Assembly (NCBI GenBank): GCA_947629915.1
Contig: CANRFN010000019.1
Location: 1-64,000, forward strand
Reading direction: 5' to 3'
Length of the DNA stretch: 64,000 bases
From: an uncultured Oscillospiraceae bacterium
Lineage (GTDB): Bacteria; Bacillota; Clostridia; Oscillospirales; Oscillospiraceae
A program made the translations under genes and the position numbers. This document shows, one piece after another, positions 25,828 through 33,980 of the stretch (the stretch's first letter is position 1; each line of letters begins with the position of its first letter). The notes under the pieces are model-generated. The model was not told where the DNA came from. It worked only from the letters and a program-made list of their open reading frames with translations, and made no database searches.

Positions 25828-28800
25828 TTATTCCAGTGTAAGGTACTGTGTGAGGATGGCTGCCATCTCTGTGCGGGTGGCGATGCCCTGTGGGTCAAAG
25901 AGATCCGCGCTCTTGCCGGATATCACCTGATTCATATAGCACCAGGCCACTCCCTCATAGGCCCACTCGGAGATCTGGTCCAGATCGTTGAAGGGCATGC
26001 GGAACATCCAGGTGCCGGTAAAACCGCCGTCTCCATACTTTTTCTCGTACTGGTAGATCATGGTGGCCATCTGTTCCCGGGTGATGGTGTCCGCGGGGCC
26101 GAAGCTGCCGTCTCCGCAGCCGGACACGATGCCCTCGCTGGTGGCCCAGCGGATCGCCTCGGCGTACCAGACCTCTTCGCTCACATCGGAATACGTCATG
26201 TAGAAGTTTACGACCGGTTTGCCCTTCAGATTCCAGAGCAGCGTCACCATCTGGGCGCGGGTAACGGTGCCATTGGGTTCAAAGAGGCCTTTCTCATTGC
26301 CATTCATAAGGCCATGGCTGATGACGTAGTCTGTGTGCTCGTGGTACCAGGCGGTGGGATCCAGATCCGGGAAGGACAGCGTAGAGCACTTCACGAAGGT
26401 GGCCTGTACGGAAGCGGCGCCCTTGTGCATGGTGAAGGTATAGGTGCCGTCCTGGTTGTCTTGGAGTGCAACCGCCTTGCCGTCCTGATCCAAGACCGTG
26501 AGTGCATCCAGATGGTAGCCGACCTCTGCCTTTACGGTGAGCTTCACGCTGGCACCCTCCGCTGCACGCTCGGGATCCGCTGTTACGCTGCCGCCCGTGG
26601 TTGCCGCAGGAACCGTGATGCTGTATGTGGCAGGCGCGGGATTGGAGGGCGTTGCGGGCGTGGAGGGACTGACAGGCGTGGTGCTGGGGGTGGGCTTGGG
26701 GGTAGGCGTTGGTGTAGGCTCGGGCTCACTGTATTGGATCAAGGCAAACGTGGCCGTAACCGTGACGCCGCCCGCCGGCTGGGTGAAGGTGTATGTGTTC
26801 CTGCCAGTGCGCGTGAGGGCAACCGGTTTGCCGTCCTGATCCAGCACTTTGAGGGAGTACAGATAGTACCCTCTCTCCGGGGTGACGGTGAGAGTAACGG
26901 TATCGCCTTCCGCCGACTCGGCACGGTCTGCTACCACAGAGCCGGAACCGAAGATACTCTCACTGGGGATGAGAACGGGATACTTCTGGGGTTCTTTCTT
27001 CACAAAAGTAGCAGTAACCGTGACATTGCCAGCGGGCTGCGTAAAGGTGTATGTGCCGTCTCCGTTGTCTGTAACGGGAACAACGTTGCCGGTAGAATCC
27101 GTCACAGTAACGGACTCGGTCTTGTACCCGTCATCTGGGGTGGCCGTGAGGGTGACGGTGTCCCCTTCAGTCGCATCGGTAGGGTCTGCCACCACTGAAC
27201 CGCTGCCGGTGATGTTCTCGCTGGGGATATAGATCGGATACCGCTGGGGTGCCGGCGGTGTTGGCGTCTGCTCCAGTGTGAAGACGGCGGTCACCGTGAC
27301 GTCTCCAGCGGGCTGCGTAAAGGTATATGTGCCATCTCCGTTGTCTGTGACGGGAACGTCTTTGCCGTTCGAATCCTTCACGGTAACGGACTTGATCTTG
27401 TACCCATCATCCGGGGTAGCGGTGAGGGTTACGGTATCCCCTTTCGCTGCGGTAGTGGGACTTGCATCCACAGTACCGCTGCCGGTGATGTTCTCAGCGG
27501 GTATACTCACCGCATATTGCTTCTTTGTAAAAGCGGCTGATACTGTCACATCCCCGGAAGGCATGGTAAAGGTATAGGTGCCGTCCTTGTTGTCCGTGAG
27601 TGTTACCTCTTTGTCGCTGGCGTCTTTTACCGCAACGGATCCGATCTCGTATTCGTCACCCGGGGTAGCTGTGAGGGTTACGGTATCCCCTTTCGCTGCA
27701 GTAGTGGGACTTGCAACCACAGTACCGCTGCCTGTGATGTTCTCGGCGGGTATGCGCACCGCGTATTGCTTCTTTGTGAAAGCGGCTGATACAGTCACAT
27801 CCCCGGAAGGCATGGTAAAGGTATAGGTGCCGTCCTTGTTGTCCGTGAGGGTTACCTCTTTGTCGCTGGCGTCTTTTACCGCAATGGATCCGATCTCGTA
27901 TTCGTCAGCTGGAGTAACGGTGAGTGTCACGGAATCGCCTGCGGAGGCGAAAAGCTTGTCTGCTGTTACAGTGCCGGTAGTGTTTTCCTCAGGCAGTTTC
28001 ACTGCAAACAGCCGGTAGCCAATGGCGTATACGGAGAAGTGCTTTGCGTAGATCTCCAGGGTACCTGGCTGTCCGGCCTCACCTGGGGTGAAGATAAAGT
28101 GCTCTTCCGCATTCTTATCCTCTGTGAGGGTATCCACTATGCCATCGTGGAGTCTGTACACCACGATGTTCGTCTTGCCTTTGGTGTCTAACGGTACCAC
28201 AATTCGGATATCATTTTTCGTCTCGTGGAGCTCACTCTTCGTCTCTACTTTTGATGTTTGGTCCACGACAACCTTCTCCAGGGAGAGATCCAGGTACTGG
28301 AGAATGCCCGCCTTGTTCTCCACGGCCGTGTTGATCTGATCCAGGTCCTTTTGGATTTCGGGTGTGTTCCCGGCAGCACCGTCAGTGAGTCCCTTAACGC
28401 TCATCACCACGGTAACAGTCTTGCCGGGCATCTCCTGAGCCTGTGCCTCTTTGTCCAGACCGCCTACCACTACGGCAGGTGTATCCGCACCATCCTGCAC
28501 GTTCAGCTCAGAGTTCACATTCTTGGAATTCAACGTCACCGGTTCCATATCCACATCTGCATCCGCTGTAACAGTCTCCAAGACAGTGGTTGTAATAGAA
28601 GTTCCATCGATTTCATACTCGACAACAATATCGTAGGTACCCGGTTCCACTTTGGTGAAGACGTAGTACCCATTGTCATCAGTTACAGTTTTTCCGAGCT
28701 CCTCGCTGCCCTTCATTAGCTTAACGGTAGCACCAACTGCATTTGATACTCCGTCATGCTGCAGGACCCTACCGGATACAACACGCTGATCGCCTTTGAG

Positions 28801-30504
28801 AATACGTTCTATCTTACAGGCAGTACAGACATATGTTCTGGTTCCGGTAGTCTTATCCTCACTCTTCTGTTCCCAGCTGTGATTGCCGCGGTCTAGCTCC
28901 TCACCGCAGCCTTCTACATCGCAGATCTTGTAGTGCTGATCTGTATCAGGATCCTGCCGCCATGTCTCGGAGTAGTTATCGTGGTGGTAGATGGTCACCA
29001 TGCCGAGGTAAGTCGGAGGCTCATCAATATCCATGTCTCCATCCAGGATCCGCCACCAGACATAGTAATCGCCTATTTTGTCCCCCACAGGTGGGATCGG
29101 GCTGAATGCAGAGTCTTCAGGCGCTGTTGTGTCATCTGCTCCCAGTGCATATTGGAATTGGTAGCCTTCGTTTTCCACGGTTCCCGGCTTAGAGAGCAGG
29201 TTTTTATCGGTGCTGGTGTCAGTAAGCCGCTCTTTCGTCAGCTCCGGCATCGTGTAGATGACCTTCTCATCCACAATGATATTCTCATTCTTGTGTCTGA
29301 GGGCCAGACCCTCGGCTCCAATGAGGCCAAAGGTATCGCAATGCTCTTCCAACGAATTGGAGACCACTACATCTCCAGTCTTCCATGTACCGCTTTGTGC
29401 GATGGTCAGGGGATCATCGCTATTTCCATAGTATGGATTTCCATCACTGTCTTGGGCGGAGATATTACCCTTAGCTGTGTCCACCGACCACAAGAAGATA
29501 TCAGCATCCTCTTCGCCACCTGAAATGGTCGGAGTTCCACTCAAAAGGAGGTAGTGGTTCACACCCAAGCTGGCGCCATATGTCGAGCCGGTGATTGACC
29601 CGCCGCTGACGGTGATCATATTTCCCCCGTCATTAGCTCTGATCCCGTAGCCATTATGCTTCTCAGATGTGGCAGAAACATTTCCCCCAGATATATACAC
29701 AAACCCCTGTGTAAATTTTCCAGAGTAAGAATCGTAGTAGCCGCTACAATCAACACCTACAGCAGTGGCATTGCTGTTTTTGGCAACTGCGCAAATCTCA
29801 GCAGCATCCTCAATGCGAAGCTCCGCATAATCAACACCAACACTGATGACATCAACAGCACCAAATCCATCATCCCATGCGGACTCAGCATATATTTTTG
29901 CGCTTCCGCCGATCTTTACAGAGCCATAGAATTCATCGCAGATTCCATAGCAGTTGTGTCCGGTTTTGCCGATCACGCTAATTGTCCCGCCAGAAATGAC
30001 TACATTTACTTTTTTATTTTGTACATATACACCCCTGAGCATGGCGCTTCCTTTTTCAGACACATGAAGCGTCCCGCCAGTCATTGTAAAATGGCCTTCG
30101 CACTTGATCCCGGCATCATACAGATATCCACTCAGTTCGATCTCCAATGTGCCGAAACGTTCGGAGCAATCAGAGAGAGTAAGACTCGCGCCTTCTCTGA
30201 TAAGCATTCCGACATTATCTGATTGAATGGTCAGCGTCTTACCGTTGAGACAGAGCGTGGCGTTCCCCGTCACATTGATCGTGCTCGTCACCGTGACGTC
30301 CCCGTTCAGATAGTAAATTCCGTCTCCTAACTCTGTCAGATCAGCAGAAACGATACCCCCCCCCGAATGATCATCGGGGGTGTGCTCCGCCTGGTTATCG
30401 GCGGGTGTTCCGCTGTCTGCGGCCAGCGTTGCAGCAGGCAGCATGGTGAATGCCATTGCCAGGGCCAGCAGCGCAGCCAGCCAGTGTTTCCAGGTTCGTC
30501 TCAC
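25828..30504 (-). CDS. SLH-domain surface protein with InlB-like repeats
   Basis: A secreted wall protein of 1558 aa. The signal peptide (residues 1-29, ending ATLAA) is similar to that of the large paralogue, and a G9 run follows at the same place. Residues about 50-330 form a beta-helix-like region (GGNVSA, GGSITG turns). One diverged CxxC/His unit lies near 520, and a Cna-B-like domain (RVLQHDGVSNAVGATVKLM) near 580-660. Five 83-86 aa InlB/bacterial-repeat domains (about 830-1250) follow, then a Pro-Thr linker, a sixth repeat and three SLH domains (about 1370-1550). GTG 30504 is chosen because AAGGAGGG lies 6-7 bases before it; the frame opens further upstream at 30531 without a site. Likely an adhesin or S-layer-associated protein. 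Confidence 0.92.
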   Translation of the reverse strand: MRRTWKHWLAALLALAMAFTMLPAATLAADSGTPADNQAEHTPDDHSGGGIVSADLTELGDGIYYLNGDVTVTSTINVTGNATLCLNGKTLTIQSDNVGMLIREGASLTLSDCSERFGTLEIELSGYLYDAGIKCEGHFTMTGGTLHVSEKGSAMLRGVYVQNKKVNVVISGGTISVIGKTGHNCYGICDEFYGSVKIGGSAKIYAESAWDDGFGAVDVISVGVDYAELRIEDAAEICAVAKNSNATAVGVDCSGYYDSYSGKFTQGFVYISGGNVSATSEKHNGYGIRANDGGNMITVSGGSITGSTYGASLGVNHYLLLSGTPTISGGEEDADIFLWSVDTAKGNISAQDSDGNPYYGNSDDPLTIAQSGTWKTGDVVVSNSLEEHCDTFGLIGAEGLALRHKNENIIVDEKVIYTMPELTKERLTDTSTDKNLLSKPGTVENEGYQFQYALGADDTTAPEDSAFSPIPPVGDKIGDYYVWWRILDGDMDIDEPPTYLGMVTIYHHDNYSETWRQDPDTDQHYKICDVEGCGEELDRGNHSWEQKSEDKTTGTRTYVCTACKIERILKGDQRVVSGRVLQHDGVSNAVGATVKLMKGSEELGKTVTDDNGYYVFTKVEPGTYDIVVEYEIDGTSITTTVLETVTADADVDMEPVTLNSKNVNSELNVQDGADTPAVVVGGLDKEAQAQEMPGKTVTVVMSVKGLTDGAAGNTPEIQKDLDQINTAVENKAGILQYLDLSLEKVVVDQTSKVETKSELHETKNDIRIVVPLDTKGKTNIVVYRLHDGIVDTLTEDKNAEEHFIFTPGEAGQPGTLEIYAKHFSVYAIGYRLFAVKLPEENTTGTVTADKLFASAGDSVTLTVTPADEYEIGSIAVKDASDKEVTLTDNKDGTYTFTMPSGDVTVSAAFTKKQYAVRIPAENITGSGTVVASPTTAAKGDTVTLTATPGDEYEIGSVAVKDASDKEVTLTDNKDGTYTFTMPSGDVTVSAAFTKKQYAVSIPAENITGSGTVDASPTTAAKGDTVTLTATPDDGYKIKSVTVKDSNGKDVPVTDNGDGTYTFTQPAGDVTVTAVFTLEQTPTPPAPQRYPIYIPSENITGSGSVVADPTDATEGDTVTLTATPDDGYKTESVTVTDSTGNVVPVTDNGDGTYTFTQPAGNVTVTATFVKKEPQKYPVLIPSESIFGSGSVVADRAESAEGDTVTLTVTPERGYYLYSLKVLDQDGKPVALTRTGRNTYTFTQPAGGVTVTATFALIQYSEPEPTPTPTPKPTPSTTPVSPSTPATPSNPAPATYSITVPAATTGGSVTADPERAAEGASVKLTVKAEVGYHLDALTVLDQDGKAVALQDNQDGTYTFTMHKGAASVQATFVKCSTLSFPDLDPTAWYHEHTDYVISHGLMNGNEKGLFEPNGTVTRAQMVTLLWNLKGKPVVNFYMTYSDVSEEVWYAEAIRWATSEGIVSGCGDGSFGPADTITREQMATMIYQYEKKYGDGGFTGTWMFRMPFNDLDQISEWAYEGVAWCYMNQVISGKSADLFDPQGIATRTEMAAILTQYLTLE
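25840..26745 (-). repeat. Duplicated 3' cassette, copy 2
   Basis: Near-identical partner of 16985-17905. The encoded end differs (QVISGKSADLFDPQGIATRT against DVITGKDNELMDPKGHATRA), so divergence is concentrated at the extreme 3' end. Confidence 0.85.
26755..28010 (-). repeat. Five tandem InlB-like repeat units (about 249-260 bp)
   Basis: Units start at IPAENITGSGTV-type sequence and end TFTMPSGDVTVSAAF. The two central units (about 27530-28020) are nearly identical at DNA level with a 249-bp period, which makes the region prone to unequal recombination. Confidence 0.88.
30356..30364 (-). repeat. G9 homopolymer in the coding strand of the second SLH gene
   Basis: Nine C on the plus strand, again encoding DHSGGG immediately after the signal peptide, at the position equivalent to 25239-25247. 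Confidence 0.9.
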
Positions 30505-30694
30505 AGTAAACCCTCCTTGATGTCCTTCCACAGGCTGATTTTTGGTCTATGTATCCAGAAAGAAAGCAAGTCCGTTTGCTCTGAGAGCGCACTCTCTTCG
30601 GGATACATTTGGGAAATATTATCACACCACCATTGCCCTTTGATTGACGTTCGCGAAGCCGTTTGGAGCTTCAGGTGGTGTTTCAGCGCTTAAA

Positions 30695-30737
30695 AAGAGC
30701 CCGTCAGCCTTTGCTGCAACGCAGCAAAGGCTGACGG
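30695..30737. terminator. 17-bp-stem terminator after the BlaR1 locus
   Basis: CCGTCAGCCTTTGCTGC (30701-30717) pairs with its complement (30721-30737). The minus strand continues GGGCTCTTTTTAAG, so it ends the minus-strand transcript. Confidence 0.85.
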
Positions 30738-30788
30738 TTTGAAAATCAGAACGTCAAAAATAATCGTTGCATACAGCTTATTTTCCCG

Positions 30789-31460
30789 TCAATTTTGCAG
30801 TACCTCTGCTGCCTGGGCGATGGGATAAAAGCGCACAGGCTCCCCCTCCTCGAGCACGCTCAGCGGGACCGGTGCCTTGCCGGTGAAGAGCGCGAATCTG
30901 CCTCCGTTCAGCAGAGGGTCGCCCAACAGGATGAGCCAGGCAGACACACGCGCCCCACTCTCGTCCTGATACAGGAAGCTGCCATCGGTCCGGAGGTCTG
31001 AGATGGCGCCTGCCGAGACTTCCAAGCCCGCAAGCGTCCCCACCTGCCAGGAGAGCAGCAGCTGCGCAGCCGGTGCGCCGGTGCTGTCCTGGAGGTTGAG
31101 CAGCAGTTCCGGGATGCCGTCTGTGTCCAGGTCCTGCAGCGCAAAGTCCGCTGCCGTGAGGGAGTCCCCGAGGTCCGAGACAGTATGGGATTCTGTGAAG
31201 GGATACGGGCAGTAGGGGGCACCCTGGGTGAGGACATCGTAGTACTCCGCCAACGCGGTGCTGGGCGGCTCCGCCTCTGGCGCCGCAGCTGCCAGTGCCT
31301 CCAGATTCTCCTCAATGCTGAGGTCCTCCCGATAGGTGAAGCCGGGGTTGTCTCTGTCCCAGGGATACAGTACCCAATCTCCAGTGTCCTGATAGGCCTC
31401 ATTCATCTCATCACTGGTGGAGACCAGAAGATGGGCGTTCTCCAGGTAGCCCCGCAGATT
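30789..31460 (-). pseudogene. C-terminal part of the BlaR1-like protein, cut off by an in-frame TAG
   Basis: This segment continues the BlaR1 reading frame without any shift. After the TAG at 31461-31463 the same frame reads NLRGYLENAHLLVSTSDE and runs on to the stop at 30789. No ribosome site precedes the first ATG (31406), so it is unlikely to be a separate gene. It resembles secreted domains with repeated DLDTDGIPELLLNLQDSTG-type, EF-hand-like acidic loops, also present in the part before the stop (DLNHNGVPETVQVL). About 220 residues are lost if the stop is real. Alternatives are read-through of the TAG, a sequencing error, or re-initiation. Confidence 0.65.
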
Positions 31461-32990
31461 CTACAGAAACACCGCTCCGGCGGCGGGTTGGAAGGGGATG
31501 TGATACTGCGGCGTCAGGTCGTCATCAAAGCGGAGCTCAATGGTGTCCAAGAGCTTCTCGCTGTCCCCATCCACAGAGAAGACGGCGTAATTCCAGTAGG
31601 TAGAGAGCGAGGAACTGACCTGGTATCGGAGCAGGTAGTCCTCCCCGCCCACTGTACAGAGAAACAGTGCCTCCTGTTCCCCCGGATACAGCTCTGCGGA
31701 TTTGCTGTACAGCAGCCTGCCCTCTTCTGAGGCGGAGACGGCCCAGGCCTCACTGTTCTCCAGATAGAGCACCTGGACGGTCTCCGGTACCCCGTTGTGG
31801 TTCAGGTCCGCAGAGACCGGCTCTGCGATGCCCAACACGCCCTCCGAGAGCTCTTGCATCTCCGGGAAGACGGCAGGGACGGCCTGGGTTGGCGCCACAG
31901 CGGGTGGCTCGGTATTGTTCGGCGTCTGGCTGGGGGAGTTGGCATCGGAGACACTGGGGTTGCCAAAGGAGCACCCCGCCAGGAAGGCCACGAAAAGCAC
32001 GGCGGCGAGACACAGTGCCATGGCCGTCCTCGGCGGCGCGGTGATGCGGGTGAACCGCTCCTTCAGTTCCCGTTTGCCCCCGCCCATGGTGGACACGATC
32101 TGCAGCACCGGCTGCGGTTCTGCCGCCACCTGGAGCACCGTCCTCCCATAGGCGGCGCGGTCCTGTTCTCCCAACAGCCGGATGGCGGTGGCATCACAGG
32201 CGAGCTCCCCGTCTGTTCTACTGCAGGAGACCGCCGCCCACACCAGGGGGTTCCACCAGTGCAGCACCAACGCCGTACACCGGGCGAGATTCCAGATGTG
32301 GTCCCCATGGCGGGCGTGAGCACACTCATGGGCCAGCACATGCCGCAGGGCAACGGGATCTTCCGCCACTGCCGGGATGAGGTAGATCGCCGGCCGGATG
32401 AGACCATACAGACAGGGAGAAGGTATCCCCTCCACTACATACACTGGCAGCGCACAATCTGGGCAGTCCAACACCTTCCTCCGCCGTCTCAAGTCCATAG
32501 AGAACCGGATGTGTACCCCGACCAGCCAGACCGCACCCAACACCGTCCCGATCCGCCACACCCACAGGAGCACCGTACCCCACGGCACATCCAACCCATC
32601 AGAAGGCGCAGAAGCCGGCGCATTTTCCTCTGGTACAGTACCCGAAGACTGCTCTGGGATAAGAACAGAGTCCGCTGGATTCCCCGGCACATCCGCTCCC
32701 TGGAAATCCACCACCCCCGATGGGTGTTGTCCCTGCTGAAGGCCATCCGCCGGCGATGTCTGCACGGCATCCGCCGGCTGCAGATCGAGCCAGTCTGTCA
32801 TCCCCGCCGGGACAGGAAGGGAGAACAGCGTAATCGGCAGCAGCAGCCGCACCAATACCATCCCCCAGAGGGCATACCGAACCCCGGCACTGCCTCTTCG
32901 GCCCAGGACGGCCCGCAACAGCAGCACTGCCAGGATGAGCGCACTACCGGAGACCGCCCAGGCAGTGCCAGAGAGAAGGGAGATGCTCAC
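31461..32990 (-). CDS. BlaR1-type M56 membrane metallopeptidase, probably truncated
   Basis: The 509-aa protein has N-terminal membrane helices (about residues 5-25, 33-55, 145-165 and 325-345), and the M56 zinc-peptidase motif HECAH near residue 222 in LAHECAHARHGD. Conserved LHWWNPLVW and ELACDATAIRL follow. In BlaR1/MecR1 systems such proteins sense an external signal and inactivate the paired BlaI repressor. Here the external part is not a penicillin-binding sensor but an unrelated domain with acidic loops. The frame ends at TAG yet continues in phase, so this is probably the 5' part of a 730-residue protein. It overlaps the blaI-like gene by 4 bp (ATGA). Confidence 0.85.
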   Translation of the reverse strand: MSISLLSGTAWAVSGSALILAVLLLRAVLGRRGSAGVRYALWGMVLVRLLLPITLFSLPVPAGMTDWLDLQPADAVQTSPADGLQQGQHPSGVVDFQGADVPGNPADSVLIPEQSSGTVPEENAPASAPSDGLDVPWGTVLLWVWRIGTVLGAVWLVGVHIRFSMDLRRRRKVLDCPDCALPVYVVEGIPSPCLYGLIRPAIYLIPAVAEDPVALRHVLAHECAHARHGDHIWNLARCTALVLHWWNPLVWAAVSCSRTDGELACDATAIRLLGEQDRAAYGRTVLQVAAEPQPVLQIVSTMGGGKRELKERFTRITAPPRTAMALCLAAVLFVAFLAGCSFGNPSVSDANSPSQTPNNTEPPAVAPTQAVPAVFPEMQELSEGVLGIAEPVSADLNHNGVPETVQVLYLENSEAWAVSASEEGRLLYSKSAELYPGEQEALFLCTVGGEDYLLRYQVSSSLSTYWNYAVFSVDGDSEKLLDTIELRFDDDLTPQYHIPFQPAAGAVFL

Positions 32991-33370
32991 GAGGAGGTCC
33001 TCCCCTCTGCGGCATCCAGAATGGCCCGGAGCTCTGCGATGTCCGCCGCACTGAGCTCCCGCCGCTGGGCCATGGCACTCATCATGAGGCCAATGCTGCC
33101 CTCATACACCCGATCCAAGAAAGAGCGGGTGGCAGTGGCTGCGGCGCCGCTCTGTTCCACCGCCGGACTGTACGATTTCCCCCGAGGCGTCTGGGCGCAC
33201 CGGACCAGTCCCTTGGCCTCCATTCGGCGCAGGGTGGTGATAGTGGTGCTCTTGCTCCACCCCGCACTCTCTTTCAACGCGGCCACCAGCGCCATCAGCG
33301 TCTGGGGGCTCTCCTTCCAGAGGCAGGACATCACCCGCCACTCGCCGCCGGTGAGATGGGTCTCTTCCAC
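32987..33370 (-). CDS. BlaI/MecI-family repressor
   Basis: A 127-aa winged-helix repressor. The N-terminal DNA-binding domain (about 1-75) contains LTGGEWRVMSCLW and STTITTLRRMEAKGLV, typical of BlaI, followed by a C-terminal dimerisation helix region. GTG 33370 is the likely start, with AGGAGT 7 bases upstream; an alternative GTG at 33379 would touch the ribosome site. Two TCTACAATGTAGA-like operators lie at 33388-33432, just upstream, so it probably represses its own operon with the BlaR1-like gene. No beta-lactamase gene is nearby, so the target is not evident. Confidence 0.88.
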   Translation of the reverse strand: MEETHLTGGEWRVMSCLWKESPQTLMALVAALKESAGWSKSTTITTLRRMEAKGLVRCAQTPRGKSYSPAVEQSGAAATATRSFLDRVYEGSIGLMMSAMAQRRELSAADIAELRAILDAAEGRTSS

Positions 33371-33387
33371 GGATACCACTCCTTTGG

Positions 33388-33400
33388 TCTACAATGTAGA
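33388..33400. promoter_or_regulatory. BlaI operator, proximal
   Basis: TCTACAATGTAGA is a 13-bp palindrome with the TACA...TGTA core of BlaI/MecI operators, directly upstream of the blaI-like ribosome site. Confidence 0.75.
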
Positions 33401-33419
33401 CCAAAGATAGCACGCTCGG

Positions 33420-33432
33420 TCTACATTGTCAA
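33420..33432. promoter_or_regulatory. BlaI operator, distal half-conserved
   Basis: TCTACATTGTCAA is a second copy, imperfect on one side, about 32 bp from the first (three helical turns). Confidence 0.6.
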
Positions 33433-33451
33433 CCGAGAGGAGAAAAAAAGT

Positions 33452-33518
33452 GCAGGCAGAGCCGGCCCTTGGCGGAGATGCCGGGCTCTGTCATGGAGAA
33501 GGGATACCAGATCTTGTT
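33452..33518 (-). pseudogene. Fragment of the aspA 3' end and its terminator
   Basis: The sequence copies 34741-34757 (left arm of the terminator hairpin) joined directly to the aspA 3' end around 34830-34880, with about 70 bp missing at a CCT microhomology. The minus strand reads YPFSMTEPGISA, as at the end of AspA (DPFSMTEPGISA). Confidence 0.75.
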
Positions 33519-33519
33519 C

Positions 33520-33670
33520 TTACCGAGAGTTTCAAGCCCTCAATCGTCCCCATCTGCCAGGAAAGAAGCAGCCGGCGTCCCAGTGCTGTCCTGTAAGCGG
33601 ACCAGCGGTTCCGGGATCCCATCGGCATGCAAGTCTTGCAGCGCAAAGTCAGCTCCCGCGAGGGAATTCT
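33520..33670 (-). pseudogene. Frameshifted fragment of the BlaR1 C-terminal domain
   Basis: The minus strand encodes ADFALQDLHADGIPEPLVRL then, after a frameshift near 33560, LLLSWQMGTIEGLKLS. It parallels ADFALQDLDTDGIPELLLNL and LLSWQVGTLAGLEVS of the intact copy at about 31010-31170. It has no start and no complete domain. Confidence 0.75.
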
Positions 33671-33805
33671 GCCAGCGTAGCCGGGGTGGAAGCGTGTTGG
33701 CTCTTTGTGCAGGCGCAGCGCATGAGACCAGGCCACCCGGGCTGCAGATGGTTCGATTCAGACCGGCGAAACAGGCAGACGCCCACGGTTCTGTCCAAAT
33801 CCGCT

Positions 33806-33814
33806 CCCCCCCCC
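33806..33814. repeat. C9 homopolymer in decayed intergenic DNA
   Basis: A third run of nine C, in non-coding mosaic DNA, with the context TCGGGGGGGGG on the minus strand as in the two SLH genes. Confidence 0.8.
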
Positions 33815-33851
33815 GACTCAAACAAAACGGTATTTTTGGATATTCTGCCCA

Positions 33852-33880
33852 TTGTCGTTTTGGGAATCTCGGTGTAACAT
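33852..33880 (+). promoter_or_regulatory. Promoter of the 209-aa membrane protein
   Basis: TTGTCG (33852-33857), 17 bp, TAACAT (33875-33880). Confidence 0.55.
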
Positions 33881-33894
33881 AGTGCTGTCCTACA

Positions 33895-33906
33895 TGAAAC
33901 GTTTCA
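33895..33906. promoter_or_regulatory. LacI/Cra-type palindromic operator candidate
   Basis: TGAAACGTTTCA is a perfect 12-bp palindrome with the central CG of LacI-family operators and matches the E. coli Cra consensus TGAAWCGNTTCA. It lies just past the expected start of transcription, where a bound repressor would block initiation or early elongation. Confidence 0.5.
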
Positions 33907-33980
33907 GTTCGATGCTCCGTGATGACTGCACATTTTTCCTGCCACCATTTTCTGCATCCATCTTGAGGAGGCGCATCTAC

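Noticed and set aside
31461..33370. A beta-lactam resistance system
   Set aside because: No beta-lactamase or penicillin-binding sensor domain is present; only the repressor and peptidase parts resemble BlaI/BlaR1.
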